From Nocardioides acrostichi (GTDB lineage: Bacteria; Actinomycetota; Actinomycetes; Propionibacteriales; Nocardioidaceae), in assembly GCF_015319165.1 (NCBI RefSeq), contig NZ_JADIVZ010000016.1, forward strand, positions 1-64,000: a stretch of DNA of 64,000 bases, read 5' to 3'. Below are positions 39,705-48,517 of this stretch, piece by piece. The position numbers and the translations under genes are program-made. Numbering within the stretch: the stretch's first letter is position 1; every line of letters begins with the position of its first letter. The notes beneath the pieces were generated by a model. That model did no database searches, was not told the origin of the DNA, and saw only the letters and a program-made list of their open reading frames with translations.

Positions 39705-40712
39705 ATGACGGCCGAGCACCCGATCCCGGCACCCGTGGTGCCGCCCGTCGTGCGGCCGCGCCGCCTGCGCACCACGCCGGCCCTGCGCCGGATGGTGCGC
39801 GAGCAGCAGGTGCACCCGCGCCAGCTGGTGCTGCCGCTGTTCGTGCGCGAGGGCCTCACCGAGCCGCAGCCCATCCGCTCGATGCCGGGCGTGGTCCAGC
39901 ACACCCGCTACAGCATGCTCGAGGCGGTCGAGGAGGCCGCCGAGCTCGGGCTGGGAGGCGTCATGCTGTTCGGCGTCCCGGAGGAGAAGGACGCCGAGGG
40001 CTCGGGTGCGCTCGATCCCGCGGGCGTGCTCAACCTGGCCATCACCGACGTCGTCGGCGAGGTGGGCGACCAGCTCACCGTGATGAGTGACCTGTGCCTC
40101 GACGAGTTCACCGACCACGGTCACTGCGGCGTGCTCACGCCCGACGGACGGGTCGACAACGACCGCACCCTCTCGGTGTACGCGCAGATGGCGCTGGCCC
40201 AGGCACACGCCGGCGTCGACATGGTGGGTCCGAGCGGCATGATGGACGGCCAGGTGCGCGTGATCCGCTCCTCGCTCGACGCGCTCGGGCACCACGACGT
40301 CGGCATCCTGGCCTACTCGGCGAAGTACGCCTCGGCGTTCTTCGGGCCTTTCCGTGAGGCCGTCGACTCCTCCCTGACCGGTGACCGCAAGACCTACCAG
40401 CAGGATCCGATGAACGCCCATGAGGGCGTGCGCGAGGCGCTGCTCGACATCGAAGAGGGCGCCGACCTGGTCATGGTGAAGCCGGCCCTGAGCTACCTCG
40501 ACGTCATCCGGCGCGTGCGGGACGCCGTCGAGGTGCCCGTGGCGGCCTACAACGTCTCGGGCGAGTACGCCATGGTCGAGGCCGCGGCGGCGAACGGGTG
40601 GATCGACCGCGAGGCCGCGATCCTCGAGACCCTCGGCTCGATCCACCGTGCCGGCGCCGACGTCATCCTCAGCTACTGGGCCGTCGAGGCCGCGCGCCTG
40701 CTCACCGCCTGA
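39705..40712 (+). CDS. hemB: Delta-aminolevulinic acid dehydratase (porphobilinogen synthase)
   Basis: Joins two ALA molecules into porphobilinogen. It has 335 residues. Schiff-base lysines lie in LAYSAKYASAFFGPFR and MVKPALSYLDV. The metal-site segment reads SDLCLDEFTDHGHCG: two of the three zinc Cys are kept and the middle one is Asp, a mixed type common in actinobacteria. It starts 4 bases after the hemD stop. Its TGA is followed at once by a 22-bp repeat array. Confidence 0.96.
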   Translation: MTAEHPIPAPVVPPVVRPRRLRTTPALRRMVREQQVHPRQLVLPLFVREGLTEPQPIRSMPGVVQHTRYSMLEAVEEAAELGLGGVMLFGVPEEKDAEGSGALDPAGVLNLAITDVVGEVGDQLTVMSDLCLDEFTDHGHCGVLTPDGRVDNDRTLSVYAQMALAQAHAGVDMVGPSGMMDGQVRVIRSSLDALGHHDVGILAYSAKYASAFFGPFREAVDSSLTGDRKTYQQDPMNAHEGVREALLDIEEGADLVMVKPALSYLDVIRRVRDAVEVPVAAYNVSGEYAMVEAAAANGWIDREAAILETLGSIHRAGADVILSYWAVEAARLLTA

Positions 40713-40845
40713 CCCGCGAGGGGTCGCGAATCGTCCCGCGAGGGGTCGCGAATCGTCCCGCGAGGGGTCGCCCAGAGAAATGCGAACGGCCCCTCGAGGC
40801 GCCATTTTTGACTCCTCGACGGACCGTTTGCGACCCCTCGTCGGT
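40713..40845. repeat. Two opposing 22-bp repeat arrays between hemB and a transglycosylase gene
   Basis: Three plus-strand units (CCCGCGAGGGGTCGCG type) start at 40713, 40735 and 40757, the first directly after the hemB TGA. Three inverted units, with CCCCTCG or CTCCTCG cores starting at 40789, 40811 and 40833, keep the same 22-bp period and face the transglycosylase gene from its 3' side. The halves could fold onto each other as one long hairpin. TTTTT lies at about 40805-40809. Confidence 0.9.
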
Positions 40846-40853
40846 GACGTGGG

Positions 40854-42068
40854 TCAGGGGTTCATGTATTTCTCGACGCACTTGTCGAAGGGGTCGTTCT
40901 TCTTCAGAGGGTTGTCGATGAAGCCGTCGGCAGTGCACTGCAGCACGGCCTGGGCGTAGGTGAGGGCCTGGTCGACCGGGCTGATGCTGGTCGAGGGCAG
41001 CGGCGGCACCGTGACGGTCGGGCCGTTGCCGCCGGGCACGGTGACCGTGACGCCGCCACCGGAGGTGTTCGAGGGGGTGCCCGCGTTGTTGCCACCGGAG
41101 TTCTGGGTGGGCTGGCTGCTGGGGCTCGAGCCGCTGTTGTCGGACTGCGGCTGGGAGATCTGCTGCGTCGGCTGGCTGGAGGGCTGCTTGGACGGCTGGC
41201 GGGTCGGGGGCGGAGTGTAGGACGGGTCGGGCGCGAGGACGCCGGCCGCGGAGACGTTGGTGGGCACCGCGGTGTAGTCGCCCGAGGCGTAGGCGTCCAT
41301 GATCTTCAAGACCAGGTCGACGTAGGCCTGGGAGTGGTTGTAGCGGTAGACCGCCTTCTCCTGACCCGCGGTGGTGGAGAGATCCTCGTTGCCGGAGCAG
41401 AGGTAGACCGCGGTGGCGAGGGCAGCGTCGTCGATGTCTTGGGGGTTGCGCTGGGCGTCGCCGTCGGCGTCGACCCCGACGACCGACCAGGTCGAGGGGA
41501 TGAACTGCATCGGGCCGACGGCGTGGTCCCACTTGGTGTCGCCGTCGAGCTGGCCACCGTCGGTGTCGGAGATGGCCTGGGTGCCGTGCTTGCCGTTGAG
41601 GGCGGGGCCGATGATGCCGGGCTTGGAGACGCCCTTGGCGGTGAGCACGTTGCCGCCGTAGCGGCCGTGGTCGGACTCGACGCGCCCGATGGCGGCGACG
41701 AGCTGCCAAGGGAGGTTGCAGGTCTTGTCGGCGGAGTTGATGACGGCCTCGGCGCGCTGGTATGCGCTGAGCGCGGCGGCGGGGATCGAGGACGAGGAGG
41801 AGGTGGCGACGACCTGGCGGGCGCTGGCGCCGCCGGGGTTGACCGAGAGCGCCTTGGGCGTGGAGACCGAGGCGGGTGCCTCGATGGCCTCGGACGGCAC
41901 GGAGGTGCCGTCGGGCAGGCTGGCCGCCGGGGCGGGCTGGTCACCCTCTGCGGAGACCGAGTCGAGCACCGGGGTCGAGACGACGCTTGCGGTCCACGCT
42001 GCCGACACCAGCCCGAGGGGAACCAGCGTGACGGCCTTGTGAACGCGTCCGAATCGATGACCTGCCAT
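40854..42068 (-). CDS. Secreted lytic transglycosylase (SLT domain)
   Basis: A 404-residue cell-wall enzyme. The signal peptide covers about 1-35 (basic start, VTLVPLGLVSAAWTASVVS). The SLT domain (about 125-260) includes WQLVAAIGRVESDHGRYGG with the catalytic Glu, and AVGPMQFIPSTWSVVGVDADGD. A Gln/Ser/Pro-rich linker of about 90 residues and a short Cys-containing C-terminus follow. It should cleave peptidoglycan glycan strands. The ATG at 42068 follows GGGAG; an in-frame upstream start at 42107 lacks one. The 3' end abuts inverted 22-bp repeats. Confidence 0.88.
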   Translation of the reverse strand: MAGHRFGRVHKAVTLVPLGLVSAAWTASVVSTPVLDSVSAEGDQPAPAASLPDGTSVPSEAIEAPASVSTPKALSVNPGGASARQVVATSSSSSIPAAALSAYQRAEAVINSADKTCNLPWQLVAAIGRVESDHGRYGGNVLTAKGVSKPGIIGPALNGKHGTQAISDTDGGQLDGDTKWDHAVGPMQFIPSTWSVVGVDADGDAQRNPQDIDDAALATAVYLCSGNEDLSTTAGQEKAVYRYNHSQAYVDLVLKIMDAYASGDYTAVPTNVSAAGVLAPDPSYTPPPTRQPSKQPSSQPTQQISQPQSDNSGSSPSSQPTQNSGGNNAGTPSNTSGGGVTVTVPGGNGPTVTVPPLPSTSISPVDQALTYAQAVLQCTADGFIDNPLKKNDPFDKCVEKYMNP

Positions 42069-42327
42069 GCTGAAGTCTCCCTGGTGCAGTGCCGCGTGCT
42101 CCCTCAAGCACGACCGCGAATCTCGCGGATGTGACCGACCTAACGAATGGTGTCACGCGTTGGTTACGCGGCACATGGCTTTGTGAGGATCGTTACCAAG
42201 ATCGGACTGGCAGACGTTTCCCCAGATCACGGCCGTTGAAACGCCTCCGGGGCGTCGAGATCGCGCCGGAGTCCGACGGGCCTCGCCCCGATGCGGTGCG
42301 CTCAGGTTCGGCCGTCACAATGGCTGG
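42069..42327. promoter_or_regulatory. Divergent upstream region with a possible MtrA box
   Basis: The 259-base gap between the transglycosylase gene and hemL. On the minus strand GTAAC-N6-GTGAC occurs (42152-42167), resembling the direct-repeat MtrA sites that control cell-wall hydrolase genes in actinobacteria. A hairpin CGTGCT/AGCACG lies at about 42096-42113 in the presumed leader. I looked for a c-di-AMP riboswitch, often found before such genes, and could not recognise one. Confidence 0.35.
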
Positions 42328-43665
42328 GTGAGCAGTACCCCCCAGACGTACACGACGTCCACCGCTGCATCCCAGAGCTGGTTCGCCCGCGCGAGCACCG
42401 TGACCCCCGGCGGCGTGAACTCTCCGGTGCGCGCGTTCAACGCCGTCGGCGGGACGCCGCGCTTCATCGCCTCCGCGCAGGGGCCGTGGCTCACGGACGT
42501 CGACGGCCGCCGCTACGTCGACCTCATCGGCTCGTGGGGGCCGATGCTGCTGGGCCACGCACACCCCGAGGTGGTCGCGGCCGTGCAGGACGCCGTCGCG
42601 CGCGGCACCTCCTACGGCACGCCCACCGAGCCCGAGGTCATGCTGGCCGAGGAGATCGTCGCGCGCACGCCGGTGGAGAAGGTGCGGCTGGTCTCCTCGG
42701 GCACCGAGGCCACCATGTCGGCGATCCGGCTCGCCCGCGGCTTCACCGGCCGCGACGTCGTGGTGAAGTTCGCCGGCTGCTACCACGGCCACGTCGACTC
42801 CCTGCTCGCCTCGGCGGGGTCGGGTCTGGCGACGCACGCGATACCGGGCACGCCGGGCGTGCCGGGGTCGTCCACCGAACTCACCGTGGTGCTGCCCTAC
42901 AACGACCGCGAGGCCCTGCGCGCGGTGTTCGCCGAGCGCGGCCACGAGATCGCCTGCGTCATCACCGAGGCGGCCCCGGGCAACATGGGCGTCGTGCCGC
43001 CCGAGGCGGGCTTCAACGGCTTCATCGCGCAGCTGTGCCGCACGGTCGGGGCGCTGATGATCAGCGACGAGGTCATGACCGGCTTCCGCGCCTCGCCCCA
43101 GGGGTTCTGGGGTCTCGACGGCGCGCTCGAGGGCTGGGCTCCAGACCTGATGACCTTCGGCAAGGTGATGGGCGGGGGCTTCCCAGCCGCGGCGTTCGGC
43201 GGTCGCGCCGACGTCATGGCCCATCTCGCGCCCGAGGGCCCGGTCTACCAGGCGGGCACGCTGTCGGGGAACCCCGTGGCCACCACGGCCGGGCTGACGA
43301 CGCTGCGGCTGGCGACCGAGGAGGTCTACGCCCACGTGCAGCAGGTCGGTGACGTGCTCAAGGTCGGTGCCGCCGAGGCGCTGACGGCGGCGGGCGTGCC
43401 GCACACGGTGCAGGCGGCCGGCACGATGTTCTCGGTCTTCCTCTGCGACGGCCCGGTACTCGACTACGAGGGCGCCCAGCGCACCGACACCGCTGCCTAC
43501 GCCGCCTTCTTCACGAGCATGCTCGAGCAGGGGGTGCACCTGCCGCCCTCGGCGTTCGAGGCATGGTTCTGCTCCGCCGCGCACGACGACGAAGCGGTGC
43601 AGGCGGTGCTCGACGCGCTGCCGGCCGCCGCGCGGGCGGCGGCCGGGGCCGGGGGAGCGGTATGA
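42328..43665 (+). CDS. hemL: Glutamate-1-semialdehyde 2,1-aminomutase
   Basis: Converts glutamate-1-semialdehyde to 5-aminolevulinate with pyridoxamine/pyridoxal phosphate. The 445-residue fold-type I aminotransferase has PGGVNSPVRAF near the N-terminus, SSGTEATMSAIRLARG, MISDEVMTGFR, and the PLP lysine in LMTFGKVMGGGFP near 273. The GTG start at 42328 has only a weak ribosome binding site. It overlaps the phosphatase gene by ATGA and heads a six-gene run ending with ccsB. Confidence 0.96.
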   Translation: MSSTPQTYTTSTAASQSWFARASTVTPGGVNSPVRAFNAVGGTPRFIASAQGPWLTDVDGRRYVDLIGSWGPMLLGHAHPEVVAAVQDAVARGTSYGTPTEPEVMLAEEIVARTPVEKVRLVSSGTEATMSAIRLARGFTGRDVVVKFAGCYHGHVDSLLASAGSGLATHAIPGTPGVPGSSTELTVVLPYNDREALRAVFAERGHEIACVITEAAPGNMGVVPPEAGFNGFIAQLCRTVGALMISDEVMTGFRASPQGFWGLDGALEGWAPDLMTFGKVMGGGFPAAAFGGRADVMAHLAPEGPVYQAGTLSGNPVATTAGLTTLRLATEEVYAHVQQVGDVLKVGAAEALTAAGVPHTVQAAGTMFSVFLCDGPVLDYEGAQRTDTAAYAAFFTSMLEQGVHLPPSAFEAWFCSAAHDDEAVQAVLDALPAAARAAAGAGGAV

Positions 43666-44372
43666 GCGAGCCGACGCCTCAGCCGACGCCGCAGACGACG
43701 CCCCGGACGACGCTGGTGCACCTGCTGCGTCACGGCGAGGTGCACAACCCGCGAGGTGTGCTCTACGGGCGCCGCGACGGCTTCCACCTCTCCGGCCTCG
43801 GCCAGAAGATGGCCCAGCGGGTCGCCGACACCCTCGGGGAGCGCGACATCACCCACATCGTGGCCTCGCCGCTGGAGCGGGTGCAGGAGACGGCGGCGCC
43901 GCTGGCCGCCGCCCGCGGGTTGAGCGTGCAGACCGACGAGCGGGTCATCGAGTCGGCCAACGTCTTCGAGGGCGAGAGGTTCGGCGCCGGCAAGAACGCG
44001 CTCAAGCGGCCGTCGTCGTGGCGGCACCTCTGGAACCCGTTCAAGCCCTCGTGGGGCGAGCCCTACACCGAGATCGCGGCTCGGATGACGGCGGCCCTGC
44101 ACGACGCCCGGGTCGCCGCCGCGGGTCACGAGGCGGTGGTGGTGAGCCACCAGCTGCCGATCTGGGTGACCCGGCTCAGTCTCGAGGGCAAGCGCTTCTT
44201 CCACGACCCGCGCAAGCGCCAGTGCACGCTGTGCTCGCTCACCACCGTGGAGTTCGAGGGCGACCGCGTCGTGCGGCTCACCTACTCCGAGCCCGCGGGC
44301 GACCTGATCCCCGCCCACGCTCGCGGTGCGGCGTTCTCGGCCGGCGGCGCGCCCGAGGAGGAGCAGCCATGA
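43662..44372 (+). CDS. Histidine phosphatase (phosphoglycerate-mutase-like)
   Basis: A 236-residue member of the histidine phosphatase superfamily. The phosphohistidine site VHLLRHGEVHNP (RHG) is near 20-30, the second basic cluster SPLERVQETAAP near 69-80, and the later catalytic His is in VVVSHQLPI near 165. The substrate is unknown; the family position between hemL and resA is conserved (Rv0525), so a small heme- or cofactor-related phosphate substrate is conceivable but unproven. ATGA overlaps exist on both sides. Confidence 0.85.
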   Translation: MSEPTPQPTPQTTPRTTLVHLLRHGEVHNPRGVLYGRRDGFHLSGLGQKMAQRVADTLGERDITHIVASPLERVQETAAPLAAARGLSVQTDERVIESANVFEGERFGAGKNALKRPSSWRHLWNPFKPSWGEPYTEIAARMTAALHDARVAAAGHEAVVVSHQLPIWVTRLSLEGKRFFHDPRKRQCTLCSLTTVEFEGDRVVRLTYSEPAGDLIPAHARGAAFSAGGAPEEEQP

Positions 44373-45016
44373 GACGCGGCGTCCGCACGGGGACGGCGGG
44401 CGTGTTCGCCGCCGTGCTGGTCGGCGCCGGGCTGGCCGGGTGCTCGGGCCAGGAGGGCACCGGGCAGGGCGGGTACATCTCCGGGGACGGCTCGACGGTG
44501 GAGTTCGCCCGCGACGACCTGCCCGGCCCGGTCGACCTGACCGGGCCCACGGTCGACGGCGGCACCTTCGACTCCGCCGACGCCCGCGGCAAGGTGCTGG
44601 TGGTCAACGTCTGGTGGAGCGGCTGCGCTCCCTGCATCCAGGAGATGCCGATGCTCACCGGGCTGCACGCCGCGTACGGCGACGCGGTCGGCTTCGTGGG
44701 CATCAACATCAAGGACGACCAGGGCAACGCCCGGATCTTCGAGAAGAACCGCGGCGTCGACTACCCCTCGATCCTCGACCCCGACGCGCTGCTCGCCTTC
44801 CCGGGGCGCTCGGCCCCGCGCTACACCCCCACCACCCTCGTGCTCGACCCCGACGGCCGGGTCACCTCCCTCATCAACGGCGAGATCCCCTCCCAACGCA
44901 CGCTCGAGGCGCTCATCGAGTCCGCCGGAGGCCCGGCGGAGTCCAGCGTCGACGCCGACGACCCGTCGTCTGGCCCCTCCTCCTCGAACTCCGCGTCGGG
45001 GGCCGCCGATGGGTGA
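44369..45016 (+). CDS. resA: TlpA/ResA-type thioredoxin-like lipoprotein
   Basis: An extracytoplasmic thiol-disulfide reductase of cytochrome c maturation. The 215-residue protein has a lipoprotein signal ending LAGC near residues 21-24, a thioredoxin fold with redox motif CAPC (in WWSGCAPCIQEMP near 88-100), and the ResA-style VGINIKDDQGNARIF. It should reduce apocytochrome CXXCH cysteines using electrons delivered by CcdA. The tail is Ser-rich. It overlaps ccdA by 8 bases. Confidence 0.9.
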   Translation: MRRGVRTGTAGVFAAVLVGAGLAGCSGQEGTGQGGYISGDGSTVEFARDDLPGPVDLTGPTVDGGTFDSADARGKVLVVNVWWSGCAPCIQEMPMLTGLHAAYGDAVGFVGINIKDDQGNARIFEKNRGVDYPSILDPDALLAFPGRSAPRYTPTTLVLDPDGRVTSLINGEIPSQRTLEALIESAGGPAESSVDADDPSSGPSSSNSASGAADG

Positions 45017-45764
45017 CTGGTTCGCCTCGACGACGGCGTCGGGGTCGCTGCTCCTCGCGGTGCCGGTGGCCGTGCTCGCAGGGCTGGTGTCGTTCTTCTC
45101 CCCGTGCGTGCTGCCGCTGCTGCCCGGCTACTTCTCCTACGCCACGGGACTCTCCGGGGCCGACCTGGCCCGCGGTGAGGCGCGCCGCGGCCGGATGCTC
45201 GCCGGATCGCTGCTCTTCGTGCTCGGGTTCACGGTCGTCTTCGTGATCCTCGGCGCGCTCGTCGGCAGCGCACGCACGTGGCTGATCGTGAACAAGCACG
45301 CCCTCGACATCGGCCTGGGCGTCTTCTCCATCGTGCTCGGTCTCGCCTTCGTCGGGCTCGTGCCGTGGCTCCAGCGCGACGTCCGCTTCCACCGGGTGCC
45401 GGCGGTCGGCCTGGCCGCCGCTCCGCTGCTCGGCTTCCTCTTCGGGCTCGGCTGGACGCCGTGCATCGGGCCGACCCTGGGCGTCATCCTGGGTCTGGGC
45501 TACGACGAGGGCACGGCCGGTCGCTCCGCCCTCCTGCTCGCCTTCTACTCCCTCGGCCTCGGGGTGCCCTTCGTGCTCGCCGGGCTCGCGTGGCGCAAGG
45601 CGCTCGGCGCGTTGGGTTGGGTGCGCCGGCATCAGGCCTGGGTCACCCGCGGCGGCGGCGTGATGCTGGTGCTCGTGGGCGTGGCGTTGCTCACCGGCTG
45701 GTGGGACGTGGCGGTCGACTGGCTCCAGGTGCACCTGGCCGCCTACAACGAGGTGAGCGTGTGA
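45009..45764 (+). CDS. ccdA: Cytochrome c biogenesis protein CcdA
   Basis: A 251-residue membrane protein with six helices, carrying electrons from cytoplasmic thioredoxin to ResA. Redox cysteines are in SFFSPCVLPLLPGY (helix 1) and LGWTPCIGPTLG (helix 4), a DsbD-like arrangement. Polar ends are short. It overlaps resA by 8 bases and resB by 4 (GTGA). Confidence 0.95.
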   Translation: MGDWFASTTASGSLLLAVPVAVLAGLVSFFSPCVLPLLPGYFSYATGLSGADLARGEARRGRMLAGSLLFVLGFTVVFVILGALVGSARTWLIVNKHALDIGLGVFSIVLGLAFVGLVPWLQRDVRFHRVPAVGLAAAPLLGFLFGLGWTPCIGPTLGVILGLGYDEGTAGRSALLLAFYSLGLGVPFVLAGLAWRKALGALGWVRRHQAWVTRGGGVMLVLVGVALLTGWWDVAVDWLQVHLAAYNEVSV

Positions 45765-47368
45765 GCGAGGCTCCGCAGCGTCCGGGCGTGCGTCGTCCGG
45801 GCGAACTCACCGCGCGTGAGCTCGCGCGCTTCGCGTGGCGTCAGCTCACCTCGATGCGCACCGCCTTGGTGCTGCTGCTCCTGCTCGCCCTGGCGGCGGT
45901 ACCGGGCTCGCTGATCCCGCAGACCAGCGTCGACTCGTTCAACGCCAGCCAGTGGAAGGACCGGCACGAGACGCTGGCGCCCCTCTACGAGAAGCTCGGC
46001 CTCTTCGACGTCTACGGCTCCACCTGGTTCGCGGCCGTCTACGTGCTGCTCATGGTCTCGCTCGTCGGCTGCATCGTGCCGCGCTGCTGGCATTACGCGC
46101 GCGGCATCGGCGCCCAGCCGCCGGCGGCCCCGGCGCGGCTGACCCGACTGCCCGACCACGAGAGCCTCCACCTCGACCAGGGCGACGCCGCGGTGCTCGA
46201 ACGGGCCCGGGCCGTGCTGCGTCGTCGGCGCTACCGGTTGCGACGCGACGTGCCGCAAGGTGCCGACTGGGTCGCCGCCGAACGCGGCTACCTGCGCGAG
46301 GTCGGCAACCTGGTGTTCCACCTCTCGGTGATCGTGGTGCTGGTCGGCTTCGCGATGGGCAACATGCTCGGCTACAAGGGCGCGGTGATCCTGCGGCAGG
46401 GCGAGACGTTCTCCAACAACCTCACCCAGTACGACGACTTCGTGCCCGGCTCGCTGTTCGACGCCTCGAACCTCGACCCGTTCAGCTTCGACATCGAGAA
46501 GTTCGACGTGCAGTGGCGCCCGCTCGGGCCGAACGTTCGCGACGCCGGTCAGGCGCGCGGCTACCAGGCGCACATGGTCTACCGCACCTCGCCCGGTGCA
46601 GCGGAGCAGACCTACGACCTGCGGGTGAACCACCCGCTCGACCTCGGCAGCAGCGAGGTGTTCCTCGTCGGGCACGGATACGCGCCGATCATCACGGTGC
46701 GCGACGCGAACGGCGACAAGGCGTGGACGGGGCCGGTCAACTTCTTGCCCCAAGATGCCAGCTTCTTCTCCTTCGGCGTGGTCAAGGCGATCGATGCGAA
46801 GCCGGACCCGATCGGGCTCCAGGGGTTCCTCTACCCCTACTTCGCCAGCATCGGCGGCGACCCGGTCAACCTCGGCGGGCAGGACGCCAACCCGGTGATC
46901 TCCATGAATGTGTTCACCGGCGATCTCGGGCTCGAGGACGGGCAGCCGCAGTCGGTCTACGTGCTCGACACGGCCAAGATGACCCAGCTCATGACCAAGG
47001 ACGCCGACACCGGCAAGCAGAAGCCGCTGCGGCTCGACCTCGCCGTGGGCGACACCGCGAAGCTGCCCAACGGGCTCGGGTCGGTGACCTTCGACGGCAT
47101 CAAGCCGTGGGTGCGCGTGCAGATCAGCCGCAGCCCCGGCAAGGACATCGCGCTGGGTGGCGTCGTGCTGGCCCTCATCGGGCTGTGCGGCTCGCTGTTC
47201 GTGCGCCCCCGGCGGGTGTGGGTGCGAGCGCGCCCGAACCCCGAGGGCGGCACCGACGTCGAGGTGGCGGTACTGGACCGGTCCGGTGGCGGGGACACCT
47301 CGTCGGTGCTCGCCTCTATCGTGGAGTCGCTACGGCCCGGTGCCGCGGCGCGTGAGGAGCAGACATGA
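45761..47368 (+). CDS. resB: Cytochrome c biogenesis protein ResB (Ccs1)
   Basis: A 535-residue subunit of the System II heme lyase. Helices occur near 30-52 (TALVLLLLLALAAVPGSLIPQ), 90-110 and 185-205 (FHLSVIVVLVGFAMGNMLG). A large extracytoplasmic domain follows and a last helix lies near 465-485 (GGVVLALIGLCGSLFV). With CcsB it transports heme and attaches it to apocytochrome c. It uses a GTG start overlapping the ccdA stop, and ends overlapping ccsB. Confidence 0.94.
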   Translation: MSEAPQRPGVRRPGELTARELARFAWRQLTSMRTALVLLLLLALAAVPGSLIPQTSVDSFNASQWKDRHETLAPLYEKLGLFDVYGSTWFAAVYVLLMVSLVGCIVPRCWHYARGIGAQPPAAPARLTRLPDHESLHLDQGDAAVLERARAVLRRRRYRLRRDVPQGADWVAAERGYLREVGNLVFHLSVIVVLVGFAMGNMLGYKGAVILRQGETFSNNLTQYDDFVPGSLFDASNLDPFSFDIEKFDVQWRPLGPNVRDAGQARGYQAHMVYRTSPGAAEQTYDLRVNHPLDLGSSEVFLVGHGYAPIITVRDANGDKAWTGPVNFLPQDASFFSFGVVKAIDAKPDPIGLQGFLYPYFASIGGDPVNLGGQDANPVISMNVFTGDLGLEDGQPQSVYVLDTAKMTQLMTKDADTGKQKPLRLDLAVGDTAKLPNGLGSVTFDGIKPWVRVQISRSPGKDIALGGVVLALIGLCGSLFVRPRRVWVRARPNPEGGTDVEVAVLDRSGGGDTSSVLASIVESLRPGAAAREEQT

Positions 47369-48429
47369 CCCAGACCAGCTGGGAGTCCCTGAGCAACCAG
47401 GCCGTGGCGGCCGCGGGAGTCGTGTACTTCCTCGCGCTGCTGGCCTACCTGGCCGAATGGGCGCTGCTGCGGCAGGTGCCCGTCGCCGCCACCCGGCGTG
47501 AGGCGATCGCCGTCGGAGGCCGGGCGGCCTCCGACACCGCCACCGAGGCGGACGACGAGACGAACGACGAGACGAACGACGCGAGCGCGGCGTCCGAGGT
47601 GTCGTCCGAGGTGTCCGAGCAGCGGATCGCGATGGCCGGGCGGCTCGGGCTGCTGCTCACCGCGCTCGCGTGCGCGGTGCATCTGGTGGCCATGGTCGCG
47701 CGCGGCATGGCCGCCGAGCCGCACCGCGTGCCCTGGGGCAACATGTACGAGTTCACGCTCTCGGGCACCTTCGTGGTCACCCTGCTGTTCCTGGCGACGC
47801 GGCGCCGGTTCCGCACCTCGTGGATGGGTCCGCTGGTGGTGGGCTTCGTGCTGGTGCTGCTCATGGTCGCCGTGCTGTGGCTCTACCAGCCGGTGGCGCC
47901 TCTCATGGAAGCGCTGGACTCCTACTGGCTGGTGATCCACGTGGTCTCGGCCGTCATCGCGACCGGGGCGTTCACGCTCGGCGGCATCACCTCGGTGCTG
48001 TACCTGGTGCAGGACCGCGCCGAGCGGCGCGGCATCGAGCACACCCGCGGCTACCTCTCGCGGGTTCCCGACACCGTCACGCTCGATCGCGTGTCGTACC
48101 GCATGCACGCCTTCGCGTTCCCGGTGTGGACCTTCGCGGTGCTCATCACAGGCCCGATCTGGGCGCACCAGGCGTGGGCGTCGTACTGGAACTGGGATCC
48201 CAAGGAGGTGTGGGCGTTCATCACCTGGGTCGTCTACGCCGCCTACCTGCACGCGCGCGCCACTGCGGGCTGGAAGGGCCGCAACGCCGCCATCTTGGCC
48301 CTCGTGGGTGTCGGCACGCTGTGGTTCAACTTCATCGGGATCAACTACTTCTCGACCTCCTCGATGCACTCCTATGCCCGGGCCGACGAGGCCCCGGCCC
48401 TGCTGACCGTGGCCACGCCCGGAACCTGA
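47365..48429 (+). CDS. ccsB: Cytochrome c biogenesis protein CcsB/CcsA (ResC)
   Basis: A 354-residue heme-handling subunit with about eight helices. The tryptophan-rich WWD-type domain reads WASYWNWDPKEVWAFITW near 270-287, preceded by WGNMYEF near 125, with conserved heme-ligand His in the helices (VIHVVS and SMHSYARADE region). A Glu/Asp/Thr-rich insertion sits at 50-75. It is the last gene of the hemL-to-ccsB run; its stop is followed by an 88-base gap before the histidine kinase. Confidence 0.94.
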   Translation: MTQTSWESLSNQAVAAAGVVYFLALLAYLAEWALLRQVPVAATRREAIAVGGRAASDTATEADDETNDETNDASAASEVSSEVSEQRIAMAGRLGLLLTALACAVHLVAMVARGMAAEPHRVPWGNMYEFTLSGTFVVTLLFLATRRRFRTSWMGPLVVGFVLVLLMVAVLWLYQPVAPLMEALDSYWLVIHVVSAVIATGAFTLGGITSVLYLVQDRAERRGIEHTRGYLSRVPDTVTLDRVSYRMHAFAFPVWTFAVLITGPIWAHQAWASYWNWDPKEVWAFITWVVYAAYLHARATAGWKGRNAAILALVGVGTLWFNFIGINYFSTSSMHSYARADEAPALLTVATPGT

Positions 48430-48517
48430 GCCACCTTCTTCACGTTTTCCTCACGATTTCGGCTACGCCTGTGCTGGGACCGGCCGACACTGAATGTGGG
48501 GGAGGAAGCAGGAGGCG

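Noticed and set aside
42069..42327. c-di-AMP (ydaO) riboswitch before the transglycosylase gene
   Set aside because: Considered because disA is present and such riboswitches often precede cell-wall hydrolases, but I could not find the conserved core. A covariance-model search would settle it.
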